Assembly: GCA_016929335.1 (NCBI GenBank)
Contig: JAFGIY010000196.1
Span: 1-64,000 of the forward strand
DNA length: 64,000 nt
Origin: Acidobacteriota bacterium
GTDB taxonomy: Bacteria > Acidobacteriota > UBA6911
Direction of reading: 5' to 3'
Below the pieces are notes generated by a model. That model made no database searches, was not told where the DNA came from, and saw only the letters and a list, made by a program, of their open reading frames with translations. Shown here in pieces: positions 51,552 to 61,208 of the stretch; the first letter of the stretch is position 1, and each line of letters begins with the position of its first letter. The position numbers and the translations under genes were made by a program.

Positions 51552-53189
51552 CTATTTGATGAGCTGCCAGCGAATGGTAATGGAAGTGTATTTCTGATTC
51601 CCGCTGTAAAGGATGATCTGGTCCCAGCTGTTGATTTCGCTCGGCATCTGGCGGATAGCCAGGCCTTTCGGTTCCACCTCGATATGGACCGGTTTGCCGG
51701 GTAATTTGCCGGCAACATTCCCGACCGTGGCATTACGGTCTGCAATGACCAGTATGGAGTTCTTTTCCAGATTACCCGTCCAGGTGAGGACACCCGATTC
51801 ATGCGGGATTGGACTTACAGCAGCCTCCGGGGGTTTTGGCTTTGGCTGCGTGCTTTCAGGAGCGACTGCTTTAGCCGGAACGGGTTGAACCGTTTCGGGC
51901 TGGGAAAATTCAGTCCTATTCTTCTTCTCCTGCTCAGGGACCGTTTCATCCGTTTCAGAGGGAGCCGCAACGCGGGCCGCGTCGGTTTTGAGGATTGAGG
52001 CGGCCGGAGCAGGCGTTTCTTGAACGGGAGGTCCCGGTTTCAGCAAAACTTTGATCACAAAGAAAGCGGCCACCGCCAATACCACTGCTCCGAGGGAGAA
52101 TATCCACACTGTTAAGGAAGATTTTTTCTTTATAGCCCGGCCTGAGTTTTCAGGCGAAGCAGGAGAAAGAGAATACAAAACCCCTTTATCCACTTGTGCG
52201 GGCGGCGGCGCCGGTGTATGAGCTGTTGCAGCCTCACTATTCGGAGTGGATCCCGGTGCTTCCAGGGCAGGCGCAGTCTCATCTCTTGAAGCGGGAGCCG
52301 GTGAAGTCGCCTTGGGTCCGGCGGATGCCGTAATGTGGCCCGTCATAAAAGGGGCCGCATCGATTGCCTCTGCCTTGCTCCGCGCATACGTTTCTTCCAG
52401 TTCACGCACGAACTCGGCGCAATTCGGGAAGCGCAACAGAGGATCTTTGGCCAATGCTCGTTCAAATATCGGACGGATCGGAAGCTTCAGCCCGGCATTC
52501 TCATACTCCGGATCTTCCCACAGAATTTTGGCGAGAAGAGCCGTCAGCGTCGGCCCTTCGAAGGGGAGTCTCCCGGTCAACATTCGGTAAGCCACCACGG
52601 CAAGCGAGAATTGGTCCGAACGTCCGTCGATCGCGCGGCCCTGGGCCTGCTCGGGAGACATGTAGCTGGGAGTGCCGAGAACAAATCCGGATTGAGTCAT
52701 GGAGGTCGAAGCAGTGAGTTTGGCAACGCCGAAGTCCGCTATTTTTACCGCGCCTTCGGTACTGATCATGATGTTGGAAGGTTTGATGTCGCGATGGATG
52801 ATTCCTTTGGAATGCGCATAATCAAGCGATTCAGCCGCCTTTCTCAATATCGACAGAAGCATGCCGGAACGCTGAGGAACTCCGGAGGCCAGCATTTCCT
52901 CAAGAGTCCTGCCATCGATAAATTCCATGACGATATAGGCTTCTTCGCCCTGCTCTCCCACGTCATGGATCGTCAGAATTCCCGGGTGAGAAAGAACTCC
53001 GGCCGCTCTTGCCTCACGATGGAGGCGTTCGGTTAATTCCGCATGATTGGCTCCCGCATCCAGCGCTCCCAGCCGGATGGTTTTTATTGCGACCTGACGC
53101 CCGATAAGAGGATCCGTTGCAGCGTAGACAACGCCCATCGCACCCCGACCCAACTCACCCTGTATCTCATATCTGCCGATTTTTTTCAT
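51552..53189 (-). CDS. Transmembrane Ser/Thr protein kinase (PknB-like)
   Basis: This is a 545-residue protein. The kinase domain spans about 1-265: glycine loop GELGRGAMGVVYAA, VAIKTIRLG lysine, catalytic loop HRDIKPSN near 133 and DFG. A Pro/Ala-rich linker leads to one membrane helix (about 360-385, SLTVWIFSLGAVVLAVAAFF). The extracytoplasmic tail of 160 residues ends in a small beta domain (VLTWTGNLEKNSILVI), with no PASTA repeats. Eukaryote-type kinases of this layout are abundant in Acidobacteriota and Myxococcota. Substrates are unknown. Confidence 0.9.
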   Translation of the reverse strand: MKKIGRYEIQGELGRGAMGVVYAATDPLIGRQVAIKTIRLGALDAGANHAELTERLHREARAAGVLSHPGILTIHDVGEQGEEAYIVMEFIDGRTLEEMLASGVPQRSGMLLSILRKAAESLDYAHSKGIIHRDIKPSNIMISTEGAVKIADFGVAKLTASTSMTQSGFVLGTPSYMSPEQAQGRAIDGRSDQFSLAVVAYRMLTGRLPFEGPTLTALLAKILWEDPEYENAGLKLPIRPIFERALAKDPLLRFPNCAEFVRELEETYARSKAEAIDAAPFMTGHITASAGPKATSPAPASRDETAPALEAPGSTPNSEAATAHTPAPPPAQVDKGVLYSLSPASPENSGRAIKKKSSLTVWIFSLGAVVLAVAAFFVIKVLLKPGPPVQETPAPAASILKTDAARVAAPSETDETVPEQEKKNRTEFSQPETVQPVPAKAVAPESTQPKPKPPEAAVSPIPHESGVLTWTGNLEKNSILVIADRNATVGNVAGKLPGKPVHIEVEPKGLAIRQMPSEINSWDQIILYSGNQKYTSITIRWQLIK

Positions 53190-53516
53190 GCTGCGGCTAT
53201 TATATCCCGAACTATGGTCTCAATAGCCAATCAGATCTCAGGATCCCGTTTGGAGCGAAAATCTTCCCCGTCATCCTGAATTGCATAGATTGCGGGATCA
53301 ATTCGCGGAATCCTGGTTCAGAAGCCGGCTGACTATAAACTCATGAGACTAACCGGTTCGGCTACTTTCCTCTTGTTCCCCAGGGTAGAAATGCTTATAA
53401 AGAATGGTCGGCTATTATTTAAGGACGGGGCAGGGAGGGCAAAAGCTGAGCCCACCTCCCCCAATTTTTAGCGGCAATTGCATAATTCAGCAAAACCAAG
53501 ATTGGAGAACAATTCA
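53190..53516. other. Divergent intergenic region
   Basis: This 327-bp gap lies between the kinase and the metallo-beta-lactamase-fold gene. A GGGAGG/CCTCCC hairpin followed by CCAATTTTT lies at about 53431-53469, just before the latter gene; it could be a leader hairpin. No gene is seen. Promoters for both directions presumably lie here but are not clear. Confidence 0.4.
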
Positions 53517-54371
53517 ATGGAGATTAGACTGAACGCCAGCGGGCAGAACTCGTTATCGACAAAAGCATGCTTCAGCGACGAGAATGGATTTGAAGTCGCT
53601 TCCACCATCGTCATGGGAAAGAAGGATGCGATTCTCATAGACGCACAATGGACTCTATCCAATGCCCATCGGATTATCACCGAGATCCTGGAAACAGGAA
53701 AGAATCTCACGACCATTTACCTTTCCCACGCCCATCCGGATCACTACTTTGGAGCCGGCGTGATAGCCCAGGCTTTCCCCAAAGCCCGTGTTGTTGCGAT
53801 CAAATCGGAAGCCGACATAATGAACAAACAGTTCTTCGGCAAGATCGAACACTGGGAAAGCATTATCGGATCCCACAACGTTTGCAGAGTGTCGGCAAAA
53901 ATCGAGGCTCTGAAAGAAGACAAGCTCGAACTGGAAGGACAACCCCTGGAGATCATGACGAAAGTCATGGGCGACATGAGATACAACACAATGGTATGGA
54001 TTCCCTCAATAAAAACTCTCGTTGCCAGCGACGTCCTGTTTAATCAGGCGCATCCCTTCACCTGCGAGTTGACCAAGGAAGAGCGCGCACAGTGGATCGC
54101 CGATGTCGATAAAATAGAAAAGATGGGCGCCGAAGTTATCATTCCCGGACATCAGAAGCCCGGATGCCAGTTCGACAAAAGCTCCCTCGATTTCACCAGA
54201 GAGTATATCGTTGCCACCGAAGAAGAACTGGTGAAGCAGGACACCGTCGCCGGCTTCTATTTCGCCATGGCGGACCGCTTCCCTCAAGCCAATCTTGTAC
54301 GGCTCAGCAACGGAATGAACGCGGCCGTATTCAAGGGCGGCCTGGACTGGAACTGGCGCGAAATACAGTAA
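53517..54371 (+). CDS. Metallo-beta-lactamase-fold hydrolase
   Basis: This is a 284-residue protein from the ATG at 53517, with GGAG 9 bases upstream; an in-frame TTG 13 codons earlier has none. The metal-binding motif HAHPDHYFGAG is near 70, with a further IIPGHQKPG near 203. The fold covers many hydrolases, including alkyl-sulfatase-like and quinolone or lactone hydrolases; the N-terminus (SLSTKACFSDENGFEVASTIV) does not decide. It has no signal peptide, so it is cytoplasmic. A 21-bp inverted repeat follows. Confidence 0.85.
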   Translation: MEIRLNASGQNSLSTKACFSDENGFEVASTIVMGKKDAILIDAQWTLSNAHRIITEILETGKNLTTIYLSHAHPDHYFGAGVIAQAFPKARVVAIKSEADIMNKQFFGKIEHWESIIGSHNVCRVSAKIEALKEDKLELEGQPLEIMTKVMGDMRYNTMVWIPSIKTLVASDVLFNQAHPFTCELTKEERAQWIADVDKIEKMGAEVIIPGHQKPGCQFDKSSLDFTREYIVATEEELVKQDTVAGFYFAMADRFPQANLVRLSNGMNAAVFKGGLDWNWREIQ

Positions 54372-54380
54372 ACTTCTGTT

Positions 54381-54430
54381 GAGCGGAATTACTGAGTCCC
54401 GGATATTTGCGGGACTCAGTAATTCCGCTC
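54381..54430. repeat. 21-bp perfect inverted repeat
   Basis: The arms at 54381-54401 and 54410-54430 are perfect reverse complements (left arm begins GAGCGGAATTACTGAGTCCC) separated by an 8-base loop. It begins 9 bp past the stop codon of the metallo-beta-lactamase-fold gene. There is no T-tract afterwards, so it is not a classic intrinsic terminator. The remainder of the 54372-54688 gap shows nothing else recognisable. Confidence 0.85.
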
Positions 54431-54688
54431 GTTTGGATAACCCTCGCAGTATTTTTCAATTTGCCCCCCCCTCGACACTGAAGTGCTGTCGCAGATAATT
54501 CGCGGCTTGCGTCCATTGAGACAAAAGATATGTCGGAGTACTGTCCCGGTCGAAGCCCTGCTGCTATCATTCAACCGATATAAACAGGGCGCGCGGTGCG
54601 CCCGGAGCCGGAGGATCGGTTTCAGAACAGCTGTCTCCTATGAAGAGTACACCGTTCAGATAGGAAGCCGGAAGGAATCAAACTCCAT

Positions 54689-55747
54689 ATGATCTGGATT
54701 TGGATAGCGTTCATTTCGTTGGTCCTGTTAATGCTGGCACTGGACCTGGGAGTCTTCAACCGCAAAGCCCATGTCTTTAGTGTGAAAGAAGCCCTAACCT
54801 GGTCCGCGGTGTGGTTTACTCTCGGAATGGCGTTTGCCGTGTTCGTGTATTTTGCCTATGAGGCTCAATGGTTCAATCTTGGATCGGCAATTGATGCCGT
54901 AGACGGCCTGCGGAACGACGGCAGCAGCGCGACAGAAAAGTACCTGACCGGCTATGTTGTCGAAAAGTCACTCAGCGTGGACAACATCTTCGTGATCGCC
55001 CTGATCTTCAGCTTTTTTTCTGTGCCGCCTCTGTATCAGCATCGCGTTTTATTCTGGGGCATTCTGGGCGCTCTATTGCTGCGTGGAGCGATGATCGCTC
55101 TCGGGGCGAAGCTGATCACCGAGTTCCACTGGGTGCTTTACCTGTTTGCAGCCTTCCTGATTCTTACGGCGCTCCGGATGCTTTTCTTCAAGACGGAGCA
55201 TGTGGATCCGGATAAGAACGTCGTGGTCCGCTTCACACGGCGACTGTTGCCTGTTACGTCCAGGTTTCATGGAGAGCATTTCTTTGTTCGCGCAGGTGCG
55301 CCCGCATCGTATGAACTCGAATTCCCCGGCGCCGCTGCGGTGCGCGATGATGTCGTCGAGAAAGCCGGGCGGGGAACACTGCTGCTGACGCCGCTTGCTC
55401 TGGCGCTCGTCATGGTTGAGACAACAGACATAATCTTCGCGGTGGATTCGATCCCGGCCATTTTCGCAATAACGAGCGACCCGTTTCTTGTCTTTACCAG
55501 CAACGTGTTTGCGATCTTGGGCCTTCGGTCGCTTTATTTCGCTCTTGCCGGTATGGTGAGCAAGTTCCGCTACCTGAAAGCCTCCCTCGCGCTGGTGCTT
55601 CTGGTGGTAGGGATAAAAATGATGCTGGCCGAATGGTTGAAGCTCACACTTGGGAAACACTTTAACCTGTACCTGTTGACCGTGGTCATTCTGATACTGG
55701 CAGCCGGCGTCGCAGCATCGCTCTTCGCCGACCGCCGCAAAGGATAA
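54689..55747 (+). CDS. TerC family integral membrane protein (Alx-like)
   Basis: This is a 352-residue membrane protein with about 8 hydrophobic helices and TerC motifs: EKSLSVDNIFVIALIFSFF near 92, the acidic VETTDIIFAVDSIPAIFAIT near 245 and RSLYFALAGMVSKF near 286. Homologues include the E. coli pH-responsive Alx, recently linked to manganese export, and tellurium-resistance TerC. The start ATG has AAGGAAT about 10 bases upstream. It is probably cotranscribed with the CYTH gene 6 bp later. Confidence 0.92.
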   Translation: MIWIWIAFISLVLLMLALDLGVFNRKAHVFSVKEALTWSAVWFTLGMAFAVFVYFAYEAQWFNLGSAIDAVDGLRNDGSSATEKYLTGYVVEKSLSVDNIFVIALIFSFFSVPPLYQHRVLFWGILGALLLRGAMIALGAKLITEFHWVLYLFAAFLILTALRMLFFKTEHVDPDKNVVVRFTRRLLPVTSRFHGEHFFVRAGAPASYELEFPGAAAVRDDVVEKAGRGTLLLTPLALALVMVETTDIIFAVDSIPAIFAITSDPFLVFTSNVFAILGLRSLYFALAGMVSKFRYLKASLALVLLVVGIKMMLAEWLKLTLGKHFNLYLLTVVILILAAGVAASLFADRRKG

Positions 55748-55753
55748 AAACTT

Positions 55754-56275
55754 ATGCCCAGGAACGTTGAGATTAAGGCGCGCATCGAAAGCATAGACTC
55801 GGTCTTCCCGAAAGCCGCTGCTCTGGCGGATCAGGGGCCGGTTGAGATAAGCCAGGACGACACATTTTTTGCATGTGAGAACGGACGGCTGAAGCTTCGC
55901 GCTTTTTCGCCTGAAAAAGGGGAACTCATTTTCTATCACCGTGCCGACCGGATCGGTCCGAAAGAATGCTTCTACGTTGTTTCGCCAACGAGCTCGCCGG
56001 ATACTCTTCGCAACGCCCTTTTGTTGGCCTATGGTCAGGCGGGACGTGTCCGAAAACAGCGGACATTGTTTCTCGCGGGAAGAACCCGCATCCATCTCGA
56101 TCGGGTCGAAGGTTTGGGCGAATTCATAGAGCTGGAGGTAGTGTTGGCCGAGGGCGAAAGTGCGGCAACGGGCGAAGCCGTTGCGAGGGAGCTGATGCAG
56201 GAACTGGGTATTCGGCCGGATCAGCTTATCGAAAACGCATACGTCGATTTGCTTGCACTGAAGACTACGGGATAA
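55754..56275 (+). CDS. CYTH-domain protein (class IV adenylate cyclase/thiamine triphosphatase-like)
   Basis: This is a 173-residue protein covering one CYTH tunnel fold. The N-terminal signature is RNVEIKARI (residues 3-11), followed by QDDTFFACENGRLKLRAF, RKQRTLFLAGRTRIHLDRVE and the acidic FIELEVVL strand. Bacterial single-domain members include class IV adenylate cyclases (CyaB) and triphosphatases; sequence alone does not separate them. It lies just after terC. Confidence 0.85.
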   Translation: MPRNVEIKARIESIDSVFPKAAALADQGPVEISQDDTFFACENGRLKLRAFSPEKGELIFYHRADRIGPKECFYVVSPTSSPDTLRNALLLAYGQAGRVRKQRTLFLAGRTRIHLDRVEGLGEFIELEVVLAEGESAATGEAVARELMQELGIRPDQLIENAYVDLLALKTTG

Positions 56276-56303
56276 ATCGGAATCAACGAAAAGGGCATAA
56301 AAA

Positions 56304-56323
56304 CAAATCATCAGGATGATTTG
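56304..56323. repeat. 9-bp inverted repeat between the CYTH gene and the FAD oxidoreductase
   Basis: CAAATCATC and GATGATTTG are perfect reverse complements with a 2-base centre. It is 28 bp past the CYTH stop and 55 bp before the next ATG. The near-perfect dyad could be an operator for the oxidoreductase gene or a small hairpin. Confidence 0.45.
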
Positions 56324-56378
56324 CTGATATGCTGAGGCAGCCTTACAGGATGTAAAGGTATCCGGGAAGGGGGCAATC

Positions 56379-57818
56379 ATGCAAGTGCGCGATGGATATG
56401 ACGTGGTTGTGGTTGGTGGAGGGACGTCGGGCGTCGCTGCGGCCATCGCCGCTGCAAGAACCGGGGCAAACACTCTCCTCATTGAGCGGGTCGGGGCCCT
56501 GGGCGGCCAGATGAATGTTTCGGGCCCTCCGGGTTTTGCTTATGCCAATCTCTACAATGAACGTCACGAGCGCATTATCGGCGGGATCATTACCGAAACT
56601 CACGAGCGCCTCCTCAGGGAAGGACACGCAATTCCTCACATGGAACCCGACTTCCGCGGCTGGTACACCTTCGCCTACGTGGATCCCGACTGGTGGGGAC
56701 TTCTGATGTTCGAGATGATGCAGGAAAACAATGTGAAGCTTCTTCTGCATTCGCTTGCCGTGGATGTCGTCAAGGTAGGAGCAGCCGTCAAGGGAGTTGT
56801 GGTCGAGAATGTCTCCGGGCGGCAGATGATTCTGGGCAAGGTGACGATCGACTGCACGGGCGAAGGGGAAATTGCCGCGCGGGCCGGCGCTCCCTATGAG
56901 ATTCTGCCCAGGGATCAGATGGAACCGCATTCGCTCTCCTTCACCGCCGATGGCGTCGACTGGGATAAGGTCCTCAAATACATTAAAGACAACCCGCAGG
57001 AGTTCGAATTCGAGCGCTTCCAGGAAAATACCCGGCATCAGTGGACCTATGAACAGCTCGTCGAACGCATACGGAAGGTCGATTCCATTGCAGAGTTCGG
57101 CGAAGTCATGGGATACAGAAGCCTCAAGATGAAGGGACTGGAGACCGGCGAGTGGCACGGTTACAGCGGAGTTGGTTTCTTTTTGATACCGCGCGAGGGG
57201 GGCGTCATCCAGGCGCATTTCCAGCATTCTTCGCAGGTCGGAAACTGCGATGCGACCAGCGTCGACGATCTGACTTTTGGCGAAATCGAATGCCGCCGGC
57301 AGATTGTGATAGCCTGGAAATTCATTAAGAAATATCTGCCCGGATTTGAGAAGGCCTATATCACGCGCGTTTGCCCGGAGATGCGGATCCGTGAAGGGCG
57401 GCGCATTCTGGGCGACTATGTCTTAAAGGGCGAAGATGTAGTCGAAGAACGGAAATTTCCCGATGTGATCGGGAAGAGCGCGTTCCCTGCGGGCGCCGTG
57501 CACGTGGTGGGTCCGGGGACGCTGGGCACCATGAAGCCTCCGGATGTTCCCAGGGCCGGCGGTTCGCATGACATTCCCTATCGATGCCTCGTTCCCCGGG
57601 ATATCGAGAATATGCTCGTTGCCGGCAAAGCTGTTTCAGCCTATCGCGAAGCCTATCAACGGTTCCTCATGCAGACGATGGTGACGGGGCAGGCCGCGGG
57701 CGTGGCCGCCGCTCTCAGCGCGAAGCAAAACATTACGCCGAGGATGCTGGAGGCGGATGTCTCAGAGCTCCAGCGCATTCTGGCAGCTCAGGGCGCCATC
57801 CTCACGGGTACCCATTAA
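56379..57818 (+). CDS. FAD-dependent oxidoreductase
   Basis: This is a 479-residue flavoprotein of the FAD_oxidored type. The dinucleotide-binding motif DVVVVGGGTSGVAAAIAAA is at residues 8-26, with ERVGALGGQMNVSGPPG following. The second FAD-contact segment is TIDCTGEGEIAARAGAP near 160, and the C-terminal GAVHVVGPGT and NMLVAGKAVSAYREAYQR segments match. Relatives include poorly characterised dehydrogenases and thiazole-synthesis-like enzymes, often in sugar or aromatic catabolic clusters. The next gene is an aromatic-acid-type transporter, so a catabolic role is plausible. Confidence 0.85.
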   Translation: MQVRDGYDVVVVGGGTSGVAAAIAAARTGANTLLIERVGALGGQMNVSGPPGFAYANLYNERHERIIGGIITETHERLLREGHAIPHMEPDFRGWYTFAYVDPDWWGLLMFEMMQENNVKLLLHSLAVDVVKVGAAVKGVVVENVSGRQMILGKVTIDCTGEGEIAARAGAPYEILPRDQMEPHSLSFTADGVDWDKVLKYIKDNPQEFEFERFQENTRHQWTYEQLVERIRKVDSIAEFGEVMGYRSLKMKGLETGEWHGYSGVGFFLIPREGGVIQAHFQHSSQVGNCDATSVDDLTFGEIECRRQIVIAWKFIKKYLPGFEKAYITRVCPEMRIREGRRILGDYVLKGEDVVEERKFPDVIGKSAFPAGAVHVVGPGTLGTMKPPDVPRAGGSHDIPYRCLVPRDIENMLVAGKAVSAYREAYQRFLMQTMVTGQAAGVAAALSAKQNITPRMLEADVSELQRILAAQGAILTGTH

Positions 57819-57832
57819 GTTTAACATCTTTG

Positions 57833-57945
57833 CATGTGGGTCGCGGCTTCAGCCGCGACACGTTCATGCAAACAGAAGGGCAGGCATCAGTATTTCTCAC
57901 ACACAGGATTAATCCCGCGTCGCGGCTTCGGCCGCGACCCACATG
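57833..57945. repeat. 113-bp palindromic intergenic element, copy B
   Basis: This copy matches the element at 11916-12028 in length, in its CATGTGGGTCGCGGC ends and in core motifs AGAAGG, CAGGCAT and AGGATTAA. The right arm carries CGGCTTCGGCCG in place of CGGCTTCAGCCG. It begins 15 bp after the oxidoreductase stop. Confidence 0.85.
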
Positions 57946-58067
57946 GAAATTTTTGCTTGTGTAGATTGCGTCATAGCCGCCCCAATTTTTTGTCTGGTTG
58001 CCGGTTTTGAGACAGTCTCTGAAGCCTAGATCCGCATGAAACGAGTGTTGAAGTTCAGGAGGAGAGC

Positions 58068-59459
58068 ATGAGCGGGAAAGATGCGAATGGAACGGCCGTC
58101 ACACCATCGACAATCGATGTCGGGAAGGTTATAGACGATTCCAGGCTGAACAGGGTTTCGCTCCGCGTGATCCTTTTGTGCGGCCTGATCATGCTGATGG
58201 ACGGATATGATTATTCCATCATCACGGTAGCTGCTCCCATGATCATGAAGGAGTGGAATGCCGGCACGGAATCATTCGGCGTGGTGTTTGCGGCGGCATT
58301 TTTCGGCTATCTGTTCGGCGCAATTCTCTGCGGCGCTCTCTCGGACCGGATAGGAAGAAAAAAGACCCTCATTCTCGGATCCTGCATTTTCACCGTCGGA
58401 ACTCTGCTTGTTTACTTCTCCAACTCCGTACAGACGCTCATTCCCATACGCATATTCACCGGATTCGGCATCGGCGGTGCGGTCCCCTGCGCGATTACGC
58501 TCACCAGCGAATATTCTCCGCTCAAGGGCAGAGGCAAATATGTATCGATCATGTATTCGGGATTTCTCCTCGGCATGGTGCTCGGGGGATATGTCGCGGG
58601 ATTCATGCTGGACAGCATCGGCTGGCGCCCGTTGTTTCTGGTCGGCTTCATTGCGCCGGTGATTGCCATCCTCATTTTATGGTATGCACTGCCCGAATCC
58701 GCGCGATGGCTGGCTGCGCGGCACAAAAGCGAAAAGCAGAGAGAAGTCCTTGGCGCAATAGTCAGGGATATGCAGCCCGGTCTTCAAATCGGGGCGGAGA
58801 CGCGGTTCGTGTCGGAGGGTTCGACTCAGAACAAGGCTGCCATAAAGGAGCTTTTCTCCGGCAAACTGGCATGGGTCACGCCGGTCATCTGGGCCTATTA
58901 CCTGATCAGTTCCATCGCCGTCTTCTTTTTTGGCAACTGGGCGCCGCAATTGCTGGTCGTGAAGGGATTTACTGCTTCGAGTGCGGCATTTATCACGGGG
59001 ACCAGTGGAATAGCCATTGCGGCAGGCTGCCTGTTAAGCGGCTTCTATTTTGACAAATTCGGTTTCAGATGGGGATCGATTCTGCATGTAATTGCCGCGG
59101 TGGCCGTCCTTTTTTGGGGAGGGATGGAACCGGCCGGTTTTGTCATTCTGCTTTTCGTAACGGGATTCTTCATTAATTCGGCTCATATGGATGTCACAAT
59201 CCTTGCTCCGATCGTTTACCCGCCGAGATGCAGGAATCAGGGTGCCGGCGTGGCCATCGCCGTCGCGAGAATCGGCGCTATGATAGGACCGACCATCGGC
59301 GGTTATCTCCTTGCAACAACGCTCCCGATGGAAAGGCTGCTGGCCCTGATCTCCGTCCCGCTGGTGATCGCCGCCGTTCTCTGCTATATCGCCGGCCGCC
59401 AGTATGATTTTTATTTCGGCCCTCTGTATTCCGGCAGAATTCCGGCTGAGAAGAAATAG
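58068..59459 (+). CDS. MFS transporter, aromatic acid:H+ symporter-like
   Basis: This is a 463-residue protein with 12 predicted helices. The first helix carries MDGYDYSIITVAAPMI, matching the AAHS group motif (D-G-x-D), and the 2-3 loop is GALSDRIGRKKTLI near 101. AAHS members import benzoate, 4-hydroxybenzoate or protocatechuate; some relatives are sugar porters. AGGAGGAG lies 3 bases before the ATG. It follows the FAD oxidoreductase with a repeat element between. Confidence 0.88.
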   Translation: MSGKDANGTAVTPSTIDVGKVIDDSRLNRVSLRVILLCGLIMLMDGYDYSIITVAAPMIMKEWNAGTESFGVVFAAAFFGYLFGAILCGALSDRIGRKKTLILGSCIFTVGTLLVYFSNSVQTLIPIRIFTGFGIGGAVPCAITLTSEYSPLKGRGKYVSIMYSGFLLGMVLGGYVAGFMLDSIGWRPLFLVGFIAPVIAILILWYALPESARWLAARHKSEKQREVLGAIVRDMQPGLQIGAETRFVSEGSTQNKAAIKELFSGKLAWVTPVIWAYYLISSIAVFFFGNWAPQLLVVKGFTASSAAFITGTSGIAIAAGCLLSGFYFDKFGFRWGSILHVIAAVAVLFWGGMEPAGFVILLFVTGFFINSAHMDVTILAPIVYPPRCRNQGAGVAIAVARIGAMIGPTIGGYLLATTLPMERLLALISVPLVIAAVLCYIAGRQYDFYFGPLYSGRIPAEKK

Positions 59460-59816
59460 GCCGGGACCGGAAGAATTTGTTGCTTCCCGCGATGCATAAT
59501 CGCGCCGGTTCCAGGACATGGACTGGAACTTGGATGCAGACTTCGGCTTAAACGATCTTATTCGCTTGTCAATCCAAATCGTTGCCCGGGTCCATGTATA
59601 AAAATCTCTCTCCGGCAGTTTTTCTTATGCCGTTCGCGGGCTTTCTTACATTAAAATAAATCGATCTCAAGAATTTGATGGGACGGAAGAGCTGAAGGGA
59701 GCCCGTTGTCTTCATCGTGTCTTCAGCTCGCTTCAGGCATCCTTGGGCAGATCCTTTTCACAGGATATAAACATGCCGGATATCAGTAAGTGAACTTATC
59801 CATGAAGGACATGACA
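59460..59816. other. Intergenic region before glutamate dehydrogenase
   Basis: No gene is seen in these 357 bp. A GTTCCAG/CTGGAAC dyad with an 8-base centre lies at about 59507-59528. Promoter and leader for the glutamate dehydrogenase gene presumably lie here. Confidence 0.4.
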
Positions 59817-61148
59817 ATGACAACAAAGAAAGCTACACCAGTACCTGCCAAGAAGGGCACGGTCGTTGAACAATCGTACAATCCATTTGAAACGGCTCAA
59901 GCACAGTTTGACAGAATCGCCAGCATGCTGGGCCTTGACGGACCGACACGGGATTTGCTCCGCAATCCGATAAGGGAATACCACTTCAGCATTCCTATCC
60001 GGATGGACCGCGGCGGAATACAGATATTTCGGGGCTTCAGAGTTCAACACAATGATGCTCGAGGTCCCTGCAAGGGAGGCATCCGATTTCATCCCCTTGA
60101 AACCATCGACACTATTCGTGCGCTTGCCATGTGGATGACCTGGAAATGCTCGGTTGTGGATATACCGCTGGGCGGAGCCAAAGGGGGGATCGTGTGCGAT
60201 CCTCACAATCTCAGTTTGAATGAAATCGAGCAGCTGTGCCGCGGATGGGTGCGACAGATTGCCCGCGACGTTGGACCCTGCCTCGACGTGCCTGCTCCGG
60301 ATGTGATGACCAATCCGCAGGATATGCTCTGGATGCTGGATGAATATGAAAAGATACATGGCGGCAGATACCCGGGATTCATCACCGGAAAACCGATCAG
60401 TATCGGGGGATCACTGGGACGCAAGGAAGCGACCGGATACATGGTTGTCCTCACAATCCGGGAAGCGCTCAAAGAACTCAACCTCAAGCCCGAGAATACC
60501 ACCGCGAGTATCCAGGGATTCGGCAACGTTGCGCAGTACGCCGTTGAGCTGTATCACAAAATCGGCGGAACGGTGATCAGCGTTTCAAGCTGGGATCCGA
60601 CTGACAATAAGACATTCTGCTGCAGAAAGCTATCCGGAATTCTATTTGACGAACTCAAGTCTATCAGCGATCCGTTCGGCACTATCAATCGGAAAAAAGC
60701 ACAGGACATGGGTTACGAAATCCTTCCCGGCGAGGCATGGCTGGAGCAGGATGTCGATGTTCTGATTCCGGCCGCGGTTGAAAATCAGATTTCGGCCGAC
60801 ACTGTGCCCAGAATCAATCGCAGGGTTAAACTGATTGCAGAGGGTGCAAACGGACCCACGACACCCGAAGGGGACCTGATGCTCGACAAGCGCGGGACAT
60901 TCCTCATTCCCGACATTCTCTGCAACGCGGGCGGAGTTACCTGCAGCTATTTCGAGCAGGTGCAGGGCAACATGAATTACTACTGGGATGAGAAAGAGGT
61001 TTTCGACAAACTGGATGCCAAGATGACGTCTGCATTTCATGCGGTCAGGGAAGTGTCAAAAAGGCAAAAACTCCCGAACCGGGATGCAGCCTATGTCCTT
61101 GCGGTCAATCGCGTGGCGCGCGCCTGCAAAGACCGCGGATGGTGCTAG
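59817..61148 (+). CDS. gdhA: Glutamate dehydrogenase
   Basis: This is a 443-residue protein from the ATG at 59817, chosen because AAGGA lies 7 bases upstream; in-frame ATGs 2 and 5 codons earlier and a GTG 9 codons earlier are poorer. The catalytic region reads DIPLGGAKGGIVCDP with the lysine near 120, followed by VPAPDVMTNPQDM. The Rossmann domain starts ASIQGFGNVAQYAVEL near 240. Coenzyme preference is not decided. It interconverts glutamate and 2-oxoglutarate; the P5C-type dehydrogenase at 31465 would supply glutamate. Confidence 0.94.
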   Translation: MTTKKATPVPAKKGTVVEQSYNPFETAQAQFDRIASMLGLDGPTRDLLRNPIREYHFSIPIRMDRGGIQIFRGFRVQHNDARGPCKGGIRFHPLETIDTIRALAMWMTWKCSVVDIPLGGAKGGIVCDPHNLSLNEIEQLCRGWVRQIARDVGPCLDVPAPDVMTNPQDMLWMLDEYEKIHGGRYPGFITGKPISIGGSLGRKEATGYMVVLTIREALKELNLKPENTTASIQGFGNVAQYAVELYHKIGGTVISVSSWDPTDNKTFCCRKLSGILFDELKSISDPFGTINRKKAQDMGYEILPGEAWLEQDVDVLIPAAVENQISADTVPRINRRVKLIAEGANGPTTPEGDLMLDKRGTFLIPDILCNAGGVTCSYFEQVQGNMNYYWDEKEVFDKLDAKMTSAFHAVREVSKRQKLPNRDAAYVLAVNRVARACKDRGWC

Positions 61149-61208
61149 CCCGCATTTCTCGCAGGCATTCTACTGCGGCGGCGGATCCGGACATGTCTGA
61201 ATGTTTTA

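Noticed and set aside
55073-56482. A 469-codon minus-strand frame opposite terC and the CYTH gene
   Set aside because: Both sense genes carry strong family motifs across this stretch, and the antisense product is full of Arg, Gln and Cys with no recognisable fold.
57841-57945. The spaced GTCGCGGC palindromes considered as a CRISPR or attachment site
   Set aside because: There are only two arms, in inverted not direct orientation, and no spacers or cas genes or integrase nearby.
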